A stretch of 58,206 bases of DNA, from contig CAZYBC010000007.1 of assembly GCA_964645645.1 (NCBI GenBank), positions 1 through 58,206 of the forward strand, in the 5' to 3' direction. The notes beneath the pieces are model-generated. The model saw only the letters and a program-made list of their open reading frames with translations. It searched no databases and was not told the origin of the DNA. Positions 17,653-25,503 of this stretch are shown one piece after another. Position numbers and translations under genes: made by a program. The DNA comes from CAZYBC01 sp964645645 (GTDB lineage Bacteria; Patescibacteriota; Microgenomatia; UBA1400; PJMF01). Every line of letters begins with the position of its first letter. Positions within the stretch are counted from its first letter, which is position 1.

Positions 17653-19989
17653 ATGGATCAACAGCTTAATCAACTTACTGATAGCCTATTTGCTGGGGTT
17701 TTTTCATTTTTTACCTTAATCTTTTTTTTGATTTTAGCTGGTATGGTGGTTTATTTTTTGGTCCAGATTTTTAAACAACGTAATCGAGAGAAATATGCCT
17801 TAAATTTTGTAACCTTGTTGGTTAAATTACCAAAAGATAATGAAATTAAAATTGATGCAGCTGAGCAGATGTTTGCAGGGATTTATTCCATTAAAAATTC
17901 AGGCATTGCAGCTTATTTTAAATCAGAAGATATTATTGGTTTTGAAATAGTGGCGCTTAAAGAAAGCATTGTTTTCTACGTTAGTTGTTCTCGTAAAATT
18001 AGAGATTTAGTAGAAAAACAGATTTATGGCGCTTATCCAAACGCTGAGATTGAAGAAACAGATGAAGTCAATATTTTTAATGAAAAAGGCCGAGTGGCTT
18101 TTGCTGCTCTTAAGTTAGAAAAAGCTTCTTTTTATCCCATTAAAACCTACAAAGATTTACCTACTGATGGTTTAAGTTTGATTACCAGTGCATTAAGCAA
18201 AATGCAGGCTGGTGAAGGTGGAATTTTGCAGGTTTTAATTCAACCAGTTGGAGATAAATATCACAAGCAAGCTCATCGTTATGTTAGCCGGCAGAAAAAG
18301 CAGGAGGCTGATCCTGATAAGGCCAGTTATTCACATGATCCCAAAGAAATGGAAGCAATTAATACTAAGGCCGAAAAACCCCAATTTAGGGTTTCAATTA
18401 GAGCAGTAGTTTCTGCCTCTCAAGATGTTCTAGCTGAATCTCACCTTAATAATGTTATTGGCGCTTATTCTCAATTTGGTAGCGCTTATAATGGTTTTAA
18501 AAAGGTGAGAGTTTGGATTAAACAAATGTTTATGATCGATTTTATCTATCGATATATGCCTCTTTTTAATCGAGGCACTGCTGTGTTAAATACTGAAGAA
18601 CTTGCTACTATTTTACATTTCCCTAATAAAACAGTGGAAACTCATCATATTAAGTGGCTGGGCGCTAAAAATGCTCCAGCTCCCAACCAGATTCCTAATG
18701 ATGGTTTATTTTTAGGTAATTCAACTTATCGTGGCGAACAACGCAAAGTTTATATTAGTGAAAACGATCGCCGTAGGCACATGTATATTGTGGGTAAAAC
18801 TGGTACCGGCAAATCAGAGTTTCTTAAGGAAATGATTTTACAGGATATTGAAGCTGGTCGGGGAGTTTGCGCTATTGATCCTCATGGTGAATTTGTAGAA
18901 GATATTCTCCAACTAATGCCTCCAGAAAGAGCTGAAGACGTGATCTATTTTAATCCTTCTGATTTGGAACGGCCGATGGGGATGAATATCATGGAAGCTC
19001 ATACTGAAGAGCAGAAACATTTTGTAGTTAGTGCCATTATTGGTTTAATGTACAAGCTATATGATCCTCACCGTACCGGTATTATTGGGCCACGTTTTGA
19101 ACATGCTATTCGTAATGCCATGTTAACGGTTATGAGTCGTGAGGGGTCAACTTTTATTGAAGTGGTCCGTTCTTTAACTGATCAAAAGTTTGTTGAAGAG
19201 CTGTTGCCTTATGTCAAAGATCCTATGGTAAGGCGTTATTGGACAGATCAGATTGCTCAGACTAGTGATTTCCACAAATCAGAAGTTTTGGACTACATTG
19301 TGTCAAAATTTGGTCGTTTTGTAACTAATAAAACCATGCGTAATATAATCGGTCAGACTAAGAGTGCGTTTGATTTCCGTAAAGCTATGGATGAAAAGAA
19401 GATTATTTTAATTAATTTATCGAAAGGTATTTTAGGAGAAGAAGACGCTAAATTTTTAGGCTTAATTTTAGTGCCAAAGGTTTTAACGGCTGCTATGAGT
19501 CGTCAAGATGTGCCAATGGAACAACGCAATGATTTTTATCTTTATGTTGATGAATTTCAAAACTATGCCACTGAAGATTTTGCCGTTATTCTTTCTGAAG
19601 CTCGTAAATACAGGCTTAATTTAATTGTGGCTAACCAGTTTATTGGTCAGATTGATGAAGAAATTAAAAATGCAGTTTTTGGGAACGTTGGAACGATGGT
19701 GTCTTTTAGAGTTGGTGTGACTGATGCCAGCTTTTTACAACATGAATTTGCTCCTATTTTTAATGAAACAGATTTGGCTAATATTGAAAAATTCCACGTT
19801 TATATTAAAACTATTGTTAACAATGAACCTGTTTCAGCTTTTAGCATGAATTTATATAAAGATATTGAAGCCCAATCAGCCCGAATGAATCCTAAATTAG
19901 CCGAAATGATTAAACAATTATCTAGATTGAAATACGGACAAGATAAACAGGTGGTAGAAGAAGAAATGGCTGTAAGAGCCAAGTTGTAA
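17653..19989 (+). CDS. VirD4/TraG-HerA superfamily ATPase (type IV secretion coupling-protein-like)
   Basis: The 778-residue protein has one N-terminal membrane segment (about residues 17-38), a ~300-residue soluble domain and a RecA-like motor. Walker A is GKTGTGKSEF (about 380-388), followed by CAIDPHGEFVEDIL, as in HerA/VirD4-like DNA pumps. Walker B is LYVDEFQNYA (about 631-640), followed by NLIVANQFIGQI, as in coupling proteins. Such ATPases push DNA or DNA-protein through a membrane pore. No relaxase or other mating-pore genes are in the window, so it may serve DNA uptake, pilus-linked transfer or chromosome handling. It is preceded by a palindromic leader. Confidence 0.85.
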   Translation: MDQQLNQLTDSLFAGVFSFFTLIFFLILAGMVVYFLVQIFKQRNREKYALNFVTLLVKLPKDNEIKIDAAEQMFAGIYSIKNSGIAAYFKSEDIIGFEIVALKESIVFYVSCSRKIRDLVEKQIYGAYPNAEIEETDEVNIFNEKGRVAFAALKLEKASFYPIKTYKDLPTDGLSLITSALSKMQAGEGGILQVLIQPVGDKYHKQAHRYVSRQKKQEADPDKASYSHDPKEMEAINTKAEKPQFRVSIRAVVSASQDVLAESHLNNVIGAYSQFGSAYNGFKKVRVWIKQMFMIDFIYRYMPLFNRGTAVLNTEELATILHFPNKTVETHHIKWLGAKNAPAPNQIPNDGLFLGNSTYRGEQRKVYISENDRRRHMYIVGKTGTGKSEFLKEMILQDIEAGRGVCAIDPHGEFVEDILQLMPPERAEDVIYFNPSDLERPMGMNIMEAHTEEQKHFVVSAIIGLMYKLYDPHRTGIIGPRFEHAIRNAMLTVMSREGSTFIEVVRSLTDQKFVEELLPYVKDPMVRRYWTDQIAQTSDFHKSEVLDYIVSKFGRFVTNKTMRNIIGQTKSAFDFRKAMDEKKIILINLSKGILGEEDAKFLGLILVPKVLTAAMSRQDVPMEQRNDFYLYVDEFQNYATEDFAVILSEARKYRLNLIVANQFIGQIDEEIKNAVFGNVGTMVSFRVGVTDASFLQHEFAPIFNETDLANIEKFHVYIKTIVNNEPVSAFSMNLYKDIEAQSARMNPKLAEMIKQLSRLKYGQDKQVVEEEMAVRAKL

Positions 19990-20077
19990 AAGAGGTGTGT
20001 GATTTTTTTTAGGCAAATTATAGCAATTCTCCTAGTGTCATAAATCTCGTCAGCTTAGTGTTTAAGATGAGATAAAG

Positions 20078-20299
20078 ATGAATGGGAAACTTAGTAGTGC
20101 TCAACGACAACTTTTTGCAGATAAATTGTTAGATTTAGGTAATTTAATTTTTATGGGAGCTTCGGTTAGTCCTTTATTAATTGATTTTGATTTAAACAAC
20201 AAATTAATTTTAGTTGGTTTCTTAATACTTGGTTTTTTATATTTTTTATCGTATCATCTACTTAATATAAGGAAGAAAGATGTTAGATTCTCTAAGTAA
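20078..20299 (+). CDS. Small two-helix membrane protein, 73 residues
   Basis: I do not recognise this family. Two hydrophobic segments (about residues 22-40 and 44-64) follow a short polar N-terminus (NGKLSSAQRQLFADKLLDLG), with a basic tail. It overlaps the following 40-residue ORF by 20 bases, so the two are likely co-translated. Confidence 0.55.
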   Translation: MNGKLSSAQRQLFADKLLDLGNLIFMGASVSPLLIDFDLNNKLILVGFLILGFLYFLSYHLLNIRKKDVRFSK

Positions 20300-20402
20300 A
20301 GAAAGTGTTTATCTTTTAATGAATATGGGAGTTGTGGTTTTTATGACTTTTTTTGTTTGGTTCATAACTAGAGAAGATCATCCTAAAAAATCCAAAAAAT
20401 AA
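20280..20402 (+). CDS. Tiny single-pass membrane protein, 40 residues
   Basis: ATG at 20280 is preceded by a good Shine-Dalgarno (AAGGAAGAAAG) and opens a 40-codon frame ending TAA at 20400-20402. The product reads MLDSLSKESVYLL, a hydrophobic helix NMGVVVFMTFFVWFI and a charged tail REDHPKKSKK. The position, RBS and N-in/C-charged layout support a real gene translationally coupled to the 73-residue ORF before it. The function is unknown. Confidence 0.55.
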   Translation: MLDSLSKESVYLLMNMGVVVFMTFFVWFITREDHPKKSKK

Positions 20403-20422
20403 TTTATTCTAATGAAATACTA

Positions 20423-20436
20423 CGCAGCTTGCTGCG
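20423..20436. terminator. GC-rich hairpin between convergent genes
   Basis: CGCAGC pairs with GCTGCG around a TT loop in the 57-base gap between a plus-strand and a minus-strand gene end. The position suits a bidirectional terminator, but no clear U-tract follows on either strand. Confidence 0.35.
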
Positions 20437-20459
20437 CGGGATAGAAAAATTAAGTGAAT

Positions 20460-21521
20460 TTATTTGTTTCTTTGTAAATTAAATTCTAGTAAGTTTTCTA
20501 AGAATTGATTTAGTTGAGGCATTTTTAATTGTTGAATGTTTTTTTTAACCAATTGGCTTTTTTGTTCAATTAATTGGTCAATTTTATTTTTGACTTGGTA
20601 ATCAATCATTGCCTGTTTAATTAAATTTAAGTCTTCTGGCTTAAGGTTTTTGTTACCAAAAAGTTTGTTGAGCTTAGCTTTTTCGGCTGTTGGAGCTGAT
20701 TTTAGTAAGTAATAGCGCCAGATAGTCTTTTTGTTTTCTTTTATATCGTTTCCCACTGGTTTACCTGTGTTTTCTGTTTCGCCATAAATTCCCAATTCGT
20801 CGTCTTTAATTTGAAAGATGATCCCTAGTTTCTCACCAATTTTAGCCAATAAACCAAGACTTTTTTTATCTTTTAGTCCAGCCAAACCAGCTCCACAGAG
20901 CATGGGGAGAGAAAAAGTGTAGTGGCCAGTTTTAGCTAGATACATTGCTAAGATCTCTTCTTGGGTGGGATCTTGTGGTGACAGCGCAAATTCACAATCG
21001 CTGATTTGAGCTAAAGCAGTTTGGTTAATATCATGACTAATTATTTTGATTAGTTTGTCTTTAATATGGGTGTTTAATCGGGTAGAGCTAATTAATTCCC
21101 AAGCTAAAAATTGGCATAGATCACTAACACAAATGGCCGCGCTAAGGCCAAAAAGCTGAGTTTGGGCAAAATTTTGATTTTCTGCTAGTTGTTGATATTG
21201 CTGATGAATAGTGCTTTGATTTCGGCGTAATTGGTCTTGATCCATGATGTCATCTTGAATTAATAAAGCTGAATGAATTAGTTCTAAGCTAGTGGCTATC
21301 TTTAAATAATCTTCTGGTAATTGAGAAGATGGAAACTCTTTTTTTAACTCAGTTGCTATGGCTAAACACAGGCTTCCACGAAATAATTTGCCATTTACTG
21401 CGAATGATTTTAGACGTCTAAATACATCTTTAGCCCATTTTTGATCACAATAGTTTTTTTCTTGTGTTTCTAATAAATTAACTAAAAAATACCGAAGCTG
21501 ATTTTGATAAATTGCAAACAT
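20460..21521 (-). CDS. Trans-isoprenyl diphosphate synthase (polyprenyl synthetase)
   Basis: The enzyme condenses isopentenyl diphosphate with allylic diphosphates to make longer prenyl diphosphates such as lipid carriers. The 353-residue product has the first Asp-rich motif DDIMD at 90-94, a basic RR nearby (residues 98-99) and the second Asp-rich motif as DDELG at 240-244, followed by GKPVGNDIKENKKT. Replacement of the last Asp by Gly in the second motif is common in some bacterial and archaeal lineages. Residues upstream of DDIMD, where Tyr/Phe would cap chain length, are small or aliphatic (LIHSALLIQ), suggesting a long product. In this genome it might supply the lipid carrier for the surface-glycan locus. 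Confidence 0.88.
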   Translation of the reverse strand: MFAIYQNQLRYFLVNLLETQEKNYCDQKWAKDVFRRLKSFAVNGKLFRGSLCLAIATELKKEFPSSQLPEDYLKIATSLELIHSALLIQDDIMDQDQLRRNQSTIHQQYQQLAENQNFAQTQLFGLSAAICVSDLCQFLAWELISSTRLNTHIKDKLIKIISHDINQTALAQISDCEFALSPQDPTQEEILAMYLAKTGHYTFSLPMLCGAGLAGLKDKKSLGLLAKIGEKLGIIFQIKDDELGIYGETENTGKPVGNDIKENKKTIWRYYLLKSAPTAEKAKLNKLFGNKNLKPEDLNLIKQAMIDYQVKNKIDQLIEQKSQLVKKNIQQLKMPQLNQFLENLLEFNLQRNK

Positions 21522-21543
21522 ACTTACTTAGTCGGAAAAATAC

Positions 21544-21975
21544 TTAGTTATCATTTTGACTTGATTGGGCGGCTTGCTGCTTTTCCCAATCATCAACAAC
21601 ACTTTTACAATAAATATAACGGCCATATTCTAAAGCTTGGGTTGATAAAGGTTTTTTGCCATTCTCAGTTTCATTGACTTTGATACTGGTCCCTAAAACT
21701 TGTTGAACATGCTGTCCAGTTTCTTGGGCTCTCTGACCTAAAATTTTAGCTTGTTCTTCAACATCTTGGCTGATCTTATTTAAGTTTTCATTGTTAGTTT
21801 GATTTTTTTTAGCTTGTAAGAAGGCTAAATTTTGCAGTGGAATTTTTTTAATAAGTTGGCTAACTTTAGCGAAAACTGGGTGAGACAGATAATTATGATT
21901 ATCAGCCCAAATTAAACCACAGCCAAGAATAACCAAAACAAGAATAATAATCAGAAGTCGTTTTATTAATTGCAC
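21544..21975 (-). CDS. Hypothetical protein with N-terminal membrane anchor, 143 residues
   Basis: I do not recognise this protein. It has one hydrophobic segment at residues 6-24 (LLIIILVLVILGCGLIW), with a Cys whose context does not make a good lipobox, and then a hydrophilic helical region with coiled-coil character (KISQDVEEQAKILGQRAQETGQHVQQV). The C-terminal part has two aromatic patches (YGRYIYCKSVVDDW). It lies between the MacB-like permease and the prenyl synthase on the same strand and may be in the same transcript. Confidence 0.6.
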   Translation of the reverse strand: MQLIKRLLIIILVLVILGCGLIWADNHNYLSHPVFAKVSQLIKKIPLQNLAFLQAKKNQTNNENLNKISQDVEEQAKILGQRAQETGQHVQQVLGTSIKVNETENGKKPLSTQALEYGRYIYCKSVVDDWEKQQAAQSSQNDN

Positions 21976-22018
21976 CTTTTTAGTATAAACCTGAATTTAA
22001 GCTAAGGGAATTGGGCTG

Positions 22019-23233
22019 TTACTCATATCTCAAGGCTTCAATTGGAGAGAGTTTAGAGGCTCTCTGAGCTGGAGCAGCCCCGAAAATGAGGCCTACAGCA
22101 GTGGAAACACCAAAAGCTAAGCCGATGGCATCGAGGGTCACTTTAGCAGGGAAGAAATTTTGAATAATAGCTGAGCCAGCAAAAGCTAGTCCTAAGCCAG
22201 TTAAGCCGCCAAATAGAGATAAGACAGCGGCCTCAATTAAAAATTGCAGGAGAATTTGTGAAGGGGTAGCGCCTAAGGCTTTTCTTAATCCAATTTCATG
22301 AGTTCTTTCGGTCACTGAAACTAACATAATATTCATGATGCCAATACCACCTACGAGCAAAGAGATCGCGGCGATTCCGCCTAACGCAACTGTCAAAGTG
22401 CCAATGATGTCATTAATGACATTTAAAATCTCGGATTGGTCAATGACAGAAAATTCATCGTCATCATAATTTTTTTCAAGGGTTTTTTCCAAAGCTTTGA
22501 TAGTCTCTTCAATCCGATTTTTATCTTTAGCTTTGACGACCATTTGTAAAATATCATTACTATTGTAAATACGGCCCATTGTTTTAAAAGGAATATAAAC
22601 ATAGGTGTCAAAAGATGGCCCGCCAAAGCTGCCACCGCCAACTTCGTCAGCTACACCAACTACTTCAAAGGTTTGGTTGCCAATTTTGATTTTTTTACCA
22701 GTGCCATCAGCTTTACCAAATAATTCTTCATTGATTTTATAGCCTAAAACCACGACTTTTTCACCACTTTGCTCTTCTTGTTTATTAAAAAATCTACCAG
22801 TTTTAAGATCAGTAGTGATAACTTGATGATATTGATGTGTAGTACCCAGCAAACTTACAGATTTGCTTTTATTTTGAAAGCTAGCTTTGTCAATTTGCAC
22901 ATTATAATAAGTTGCTTTATCAACAAATTCACTTTGCTTAATAATATTTTGATAGTCATCAAATTTAAATTTGATGCTAATTTGAGCTACTTCAGATTGT
23001 TGAGCGTTAAAGCCGCCTTCTTCATTAAAAACATCGCCAGCCATAATATAAATATTGTTAGAGCCGAGGCTTTCAAATTGATTGGTAATATAACTTTCTA
23101 AGCCTTTACCAATAGAAATTAACATGACTACAGAGCTAACACCAATAATTACCCCTAGAGTAGTCAAAAAACTGCGGACTTTGTTAGTCCAGAGAGCTTT
23201 GAGAGCAGTAAAAAAAGTATTTTTTAGATTCAT
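22019..23233 (-). CDS. MacB-like ABC transporter permease
   Basis: This 404-residue FtsX/MacB-family permease starts with a basic amphipathic stretch and TM1 (KVRSFLTTLGVIIGVSSVVMLISIG), followed by a large extracytoplasmic domain (about residues 45-270) and three C-terminal membrane helices, with the typical GGIGIMNIMLVSVTERTHEIGLRKALGA block. MacB systems act by mechanotransmission, driving export of peptides, lipids or toxins. The gene overlaps the upstream ATPase gene by four bases and forms an operon with it and the adaptor. The substrate is unknown; antimicrobial peptide or lipoprotein export is possible. Confidence 0.9.
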   Translation of the reverse strand: MNLKNTFFTALKALWTNKVRSFLTTLGVIIGVSSVVMLISIGKGLESYITNQFESLGSNNIYIMAGDVFNEEGGFNAQQSEVAQISIKFKFDDYQNIIKQSEFVDKATYYNVQIDKASFQNKSKSVSLLGTTHQYHQVITTDLKTGRFFNKQEEQSGEKVVVLGYKINEELFGKADGTGKKIKIGNQTFEVVGVADEVGGGSFGGPSFDTYVYIPFKTMGRIYNSNDILQMVVKAKDKNRIEETIKALEKTLEKNYDDDEFSVIDQSEILNVINDIIGTLTVALGGIAAISLLVGGIGIMNIMLVSVTERTHEIGLRKALGATPSQILLQFLIEAAVLSLFGGLTGLGLAFAGSAIIQNFFPAKVTLDAIGLAFGVSTAVGLIFGAAPAQRASKLSPIEALRYE

Positions 23234-23970
23234 GTTTTATCTTGGCATTTAGCCTGTTTATGACTATCTGCCACAATTTGGCCATCTTTAATACAAATTT
23301 GACGTTTAGCAATTTTGGCTACTTCTGGATCATGAGTAACCATGATAATAGTTTTGCCTTCTTTAGATAATTCTTTAAGTATTTTTTCAATATCTAAACC
23401 ACTTTTTGAGTCTAGATTACCAGTAGGTTCATCAGCAAAAATAATACTAGGGTTATTAACTAAAGCTCTGGCAATAGCCACCCGTTGTTGTTGCCCACCA
23501 GAAAGTTGGGCGGGGCCATTTTTAAGCCGATCGCCTAAACCAACTTTCTCCAGCATGTCTTTGGCTTTAGCTAAGCGAGCTTTTTCTGATAAACCAGCAT
23601 AAATTAAGGGCAAGGCTACGTTGTCTAAAGCTGAGGTTTTCTTTAGAAGATTAAACTGTTGAAAAATAAAACCGATTTCTTGATTACGTAATCTAGCTCT
23701 TTGTACCTCGTTATAGCTGGTAATATTTTTTTCGTTAAGATAGATTTCTCCGGAACTAGCTTGAGCAAGAATACTGGCAACTTGTAAAAAAGTAGATTTT
23801 CCAGATCCAGATGGGCCCATGACGGCTACAAATTCACCTTCTTTAATTTCCAAATTAATTTTATTTAGAGCAGCAATCGTTTGGTCACCAATTTGATAGG
23901 TTTTGCTAACATCCACTAATTTTAGGACGGTTTTAGTAGCTGGTTGCTTGTTAGTTAGATTTTTTGACAT
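23230..23970 (-). CDS. MacB/LolD-type ABC transporter ATPase
   Basis: The 246-residue ATP-binding subunit has Walker A GPSGSGKST (about residues 52-60), a Q-loop in IGFIFQQFNLLKK, the signature LSGGQQQRVAIARAL, Walker B IIFADEPTGNLDSKSG and the switch His in IIMVTHDPEVA. The sequence belongs to the LolD/MacB/FtsE-like branch that pairs with FtsX-type permeases. It overlaps the permease gene, giving translational coupling. Confidence 0.93.
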   Translation of the reverse strand: MSKNLTNKQPATKTVLKLVDVSKTYQIGDQTIAALNKINLEIKEGEFVAVMGPSGSGKSTFLQVASILAQASSGEIYLNEKNITSYNEVQRARLRNQEIGFIFQQFNLLKKTSALDNVALPLIYAGLSEKARLAKAKDMLEKVGLGDRLKNGPAQLSGGQQQRVAIARALVNNPSIIFADEPTGNLDSKSGLDIEKILKELSKEGKTIIMVTHDPEVAKIAKRQICIKDGQIVADSHKQAKCQDKT

Positions 23971-24027
23971 GAATTAATTAGACAGTAGTAAGCCAAATTT
24001 TAATGTTTAGGATTTAACTTAGTAAAT

Positions 24028-25134
24028 TTACTCAGGTAAAACAATTTCGTCTTCTTGGCTTAAACCTTCTAGGACTTCCACCTTTTCATCGGTTTCTAAA
24101 CCAGTTTTAATGGCTCGTTTACTAGTTGTTCCATCTGCATTTTTAATTTCAACATAAATCTGTTCATCTACTTTGGTGGTGGCTAAAATTGGAATGCTTA
24201 AAACATTTTCTTTTTTGGCTAATTCAATTGCAATATCACCATTCATTCTTAAGCGATACTTGCTTAAAAGTTGTTGGTAAATAGAGCTATTAACTTGAGA
24301 GCTTTGAGTAGCTTCAAGATTAGCGGCTACTTGAGATAAAGGAAAACGAACTTCAAAAACTGTGCCGCCACTAGTTTGAGTAGCTTGGTAGGCAATATAG
24401 TCTAGATTGGTATTGATGGTTTCATCAGTATAAGCATCAAGAATGAGCCGGCCAGTTTGTCCTAAATTAATTTTAGCAATGTCTTCTTCGTCTACTTGAG
24501 CTTTAAAGTATAGTGTATCAGGGTTAACAATTTCAAAATAATCAGTGGCTAATAAAACCACCCCGGTGGTTTGAACCGGTGTATGGGTAACTAAACCAGC
24601 AAAAGGCGCTGTCATTCTAGTATTGGCAATGGCGATATTTTGGATTTCTACATCTAAAACGGTGTTGGTTAAATCCCATTGAGCTTGATCTTTGTCACGC
24701 AATTCATCTTTAGGTAAAGTTCTATCTTTGGTGTCATCACCTAATTGATCCCAATCCCAGCGTTCTTGCATATAAGCATTGAGATATTTTTCTTGACTCT
24801 TTTGTAAGCTGGCTTGGTCAATACTGGCAATAGTTTGCCACTTTTTAACCCAGTCACCTTCTTGAACACCCAAATAAACTAATTTACCCCCAGCAACAAA
24901 ACGCAAGTCTGCTTTTTGTTGAGCATCAATCACTCCGGATACTTCTAGAGTTTGGGTAAGAGTTTCTATACTAGGACGAACAAAATTTAATTTAGGTTGA
25001 TTTTTCTTGGCTTTATTAGTGATTAATCCAGCAATTAAAACTAGAACAACTACAATAAAGAGAGTAAGTTTCCAGTGTTCTTTTAGCCAGTTAATAATTT
25101 TTGAAAAGAATTTTTTCATGTTAAGCTTATTCAT
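24028..25134 (-). CDS. MacA/HlyD-type periplasmic adaptor protein
   Basis: This 368-residue membrane-fusion-type protein has an N-terminal anchor (about residues 20-40), a biotinyl-lipoyl-like half (DLRFVAGGKLVYLGVQEGDWVKKWQTIASID), a short helical hairpin, the second lipoyl half (RMTAPFAGLVTHTPVQTTGVVL) and beta-barrel domains ending LEVLEGLSQ-like. It completes the MacA-MacB-type set with the next two genes. CPR cells lack a classical outer membrane, so such an adaptor probably works with the cell surface rather than with TolC. The alternative start is the Met at codon 6. Confidence 0.87.
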   Translation of the reverse strand: MNKLNMKKFFSKIINWLKEHWKLTLFIVVVLVLIAGLITNKAKKNQPKLNFVRPSIETLTQTLEVSGVIDAQQKADLRFVAGGKLVYLGVQEGDWVKKWQTIASIDQASLQKSQEKYLNAYMQERWDWDQLGDDTKDRTLPKDELRDKDQAQWDLTNTVLDVEIQNIAIANTRMTAPFAGLVTHTPVQTTGVVLLATDYFEIVNPDTLYFKAQVDEEDIAKINLGQTGRLILDAYTDETINTNLDYIAYQATQTSGGTVFEVRFPLSQVAANLEATQSSQVNSSIYQQLLSKYRLRMNGDIAIELAKKENVLSIPILATTKVDEQIYVEIKNADGTTSKRAIKTGLETDEKVEVLEGLSQEDEIVLPE

Positions 25135-25236
25135 TTTACTATAGATAAAAGGCGCTGAGTAGCAGAGTAGATAAGTATTTCTTTTAAATTTAACTTTTTA
25201 AGTTGGTTTTTACACTTTATCAGCACGAAGCGATGA

Positions 25237-25264
25237 ATTATAACGCTTTTGATTAAAGAAGCAA
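25237..25264 (-). promoter_or_regulatory. Probable promoter of the MacA/MacB-like operon
   Basis: On the minus strand TTGCTT (25264-25259) and TATAAT (25242-25237) are separated by 16 bases. Transcription would start near 25230, giving a leader of roughly 95 bases before the adaptor gene. The site lies just downstream of the tRNA gene. Confidence 0.4.
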
Positions 25265-25281
25265 GGTTTTGCTGTTGTTTG

Positions 25282-25354
25282 TGAGCCGAGTAGGACTTGA
25301 ACCCACGACCGGAGAGGTATAAGCTCTCTGCTCTACCGACTGAGCTATCGGCTC
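25282..25354 (-). tRNA. tRNA with anticodon UAU (tRNA-Ile reading AUA)
   Basis: The cloverleaf folds fully: acceptor GAGCCGA/TCGGCTC (seven perfect pairs), D stem GCTC/GAGC, anticodon stem GAGAG/CTCTC with loop CTTATAC, five-base variable loop, T stem GTGGG/CCTAC with loop TTCAAGT, and discriminator A. The anticodon is positions 34-36 of the tRNA, TAT (25320-25318). The CCA end is not encoded. Most bacteria read AUA with a lysidine-modified CAU anticodon; a genuine UAU anticodon is uncommon. The gene stands alone between the LPKTG protein gene and the efflux operon. Confidence 0.93.
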
Positions 25355-25450
25355 GTTGATTGATTAAGATATTAATAGAAAGTGGTCGGCTAAAAACAGT
25401 GTTGATTTTGGCTAGTTGACCTTTTCAGTTTAGATTATAACTCAAAAGTC

Positions 25451-25482
25451 ACTAAAAAACCCGCTTTTTTAAGGCGGGTTTT
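25451..25482 (-). terminator. Rho-independent terminator after the LPKTG surface protein
   Basis: AAAACCCGC (25456-25464) pairs with GCGGGTTTT (25474-25482). On the minus strand the stem is followed by a run of T residues ending at 25454. It lies 22 bases past the stop of the upstream minus-strand gene. Confidence 0.8.
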
Positions 25483-25503
25483 ATTTTTAATCTTTAGTCT
25501 TGT

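Noticed and set aside
22769..23101. Plus-strand open frames antisense to the MacB permease and ATPase
   Set aside because: They are shadows of strongly conserved minus-strand genes, with no promoter or Shine-Dalgarno.
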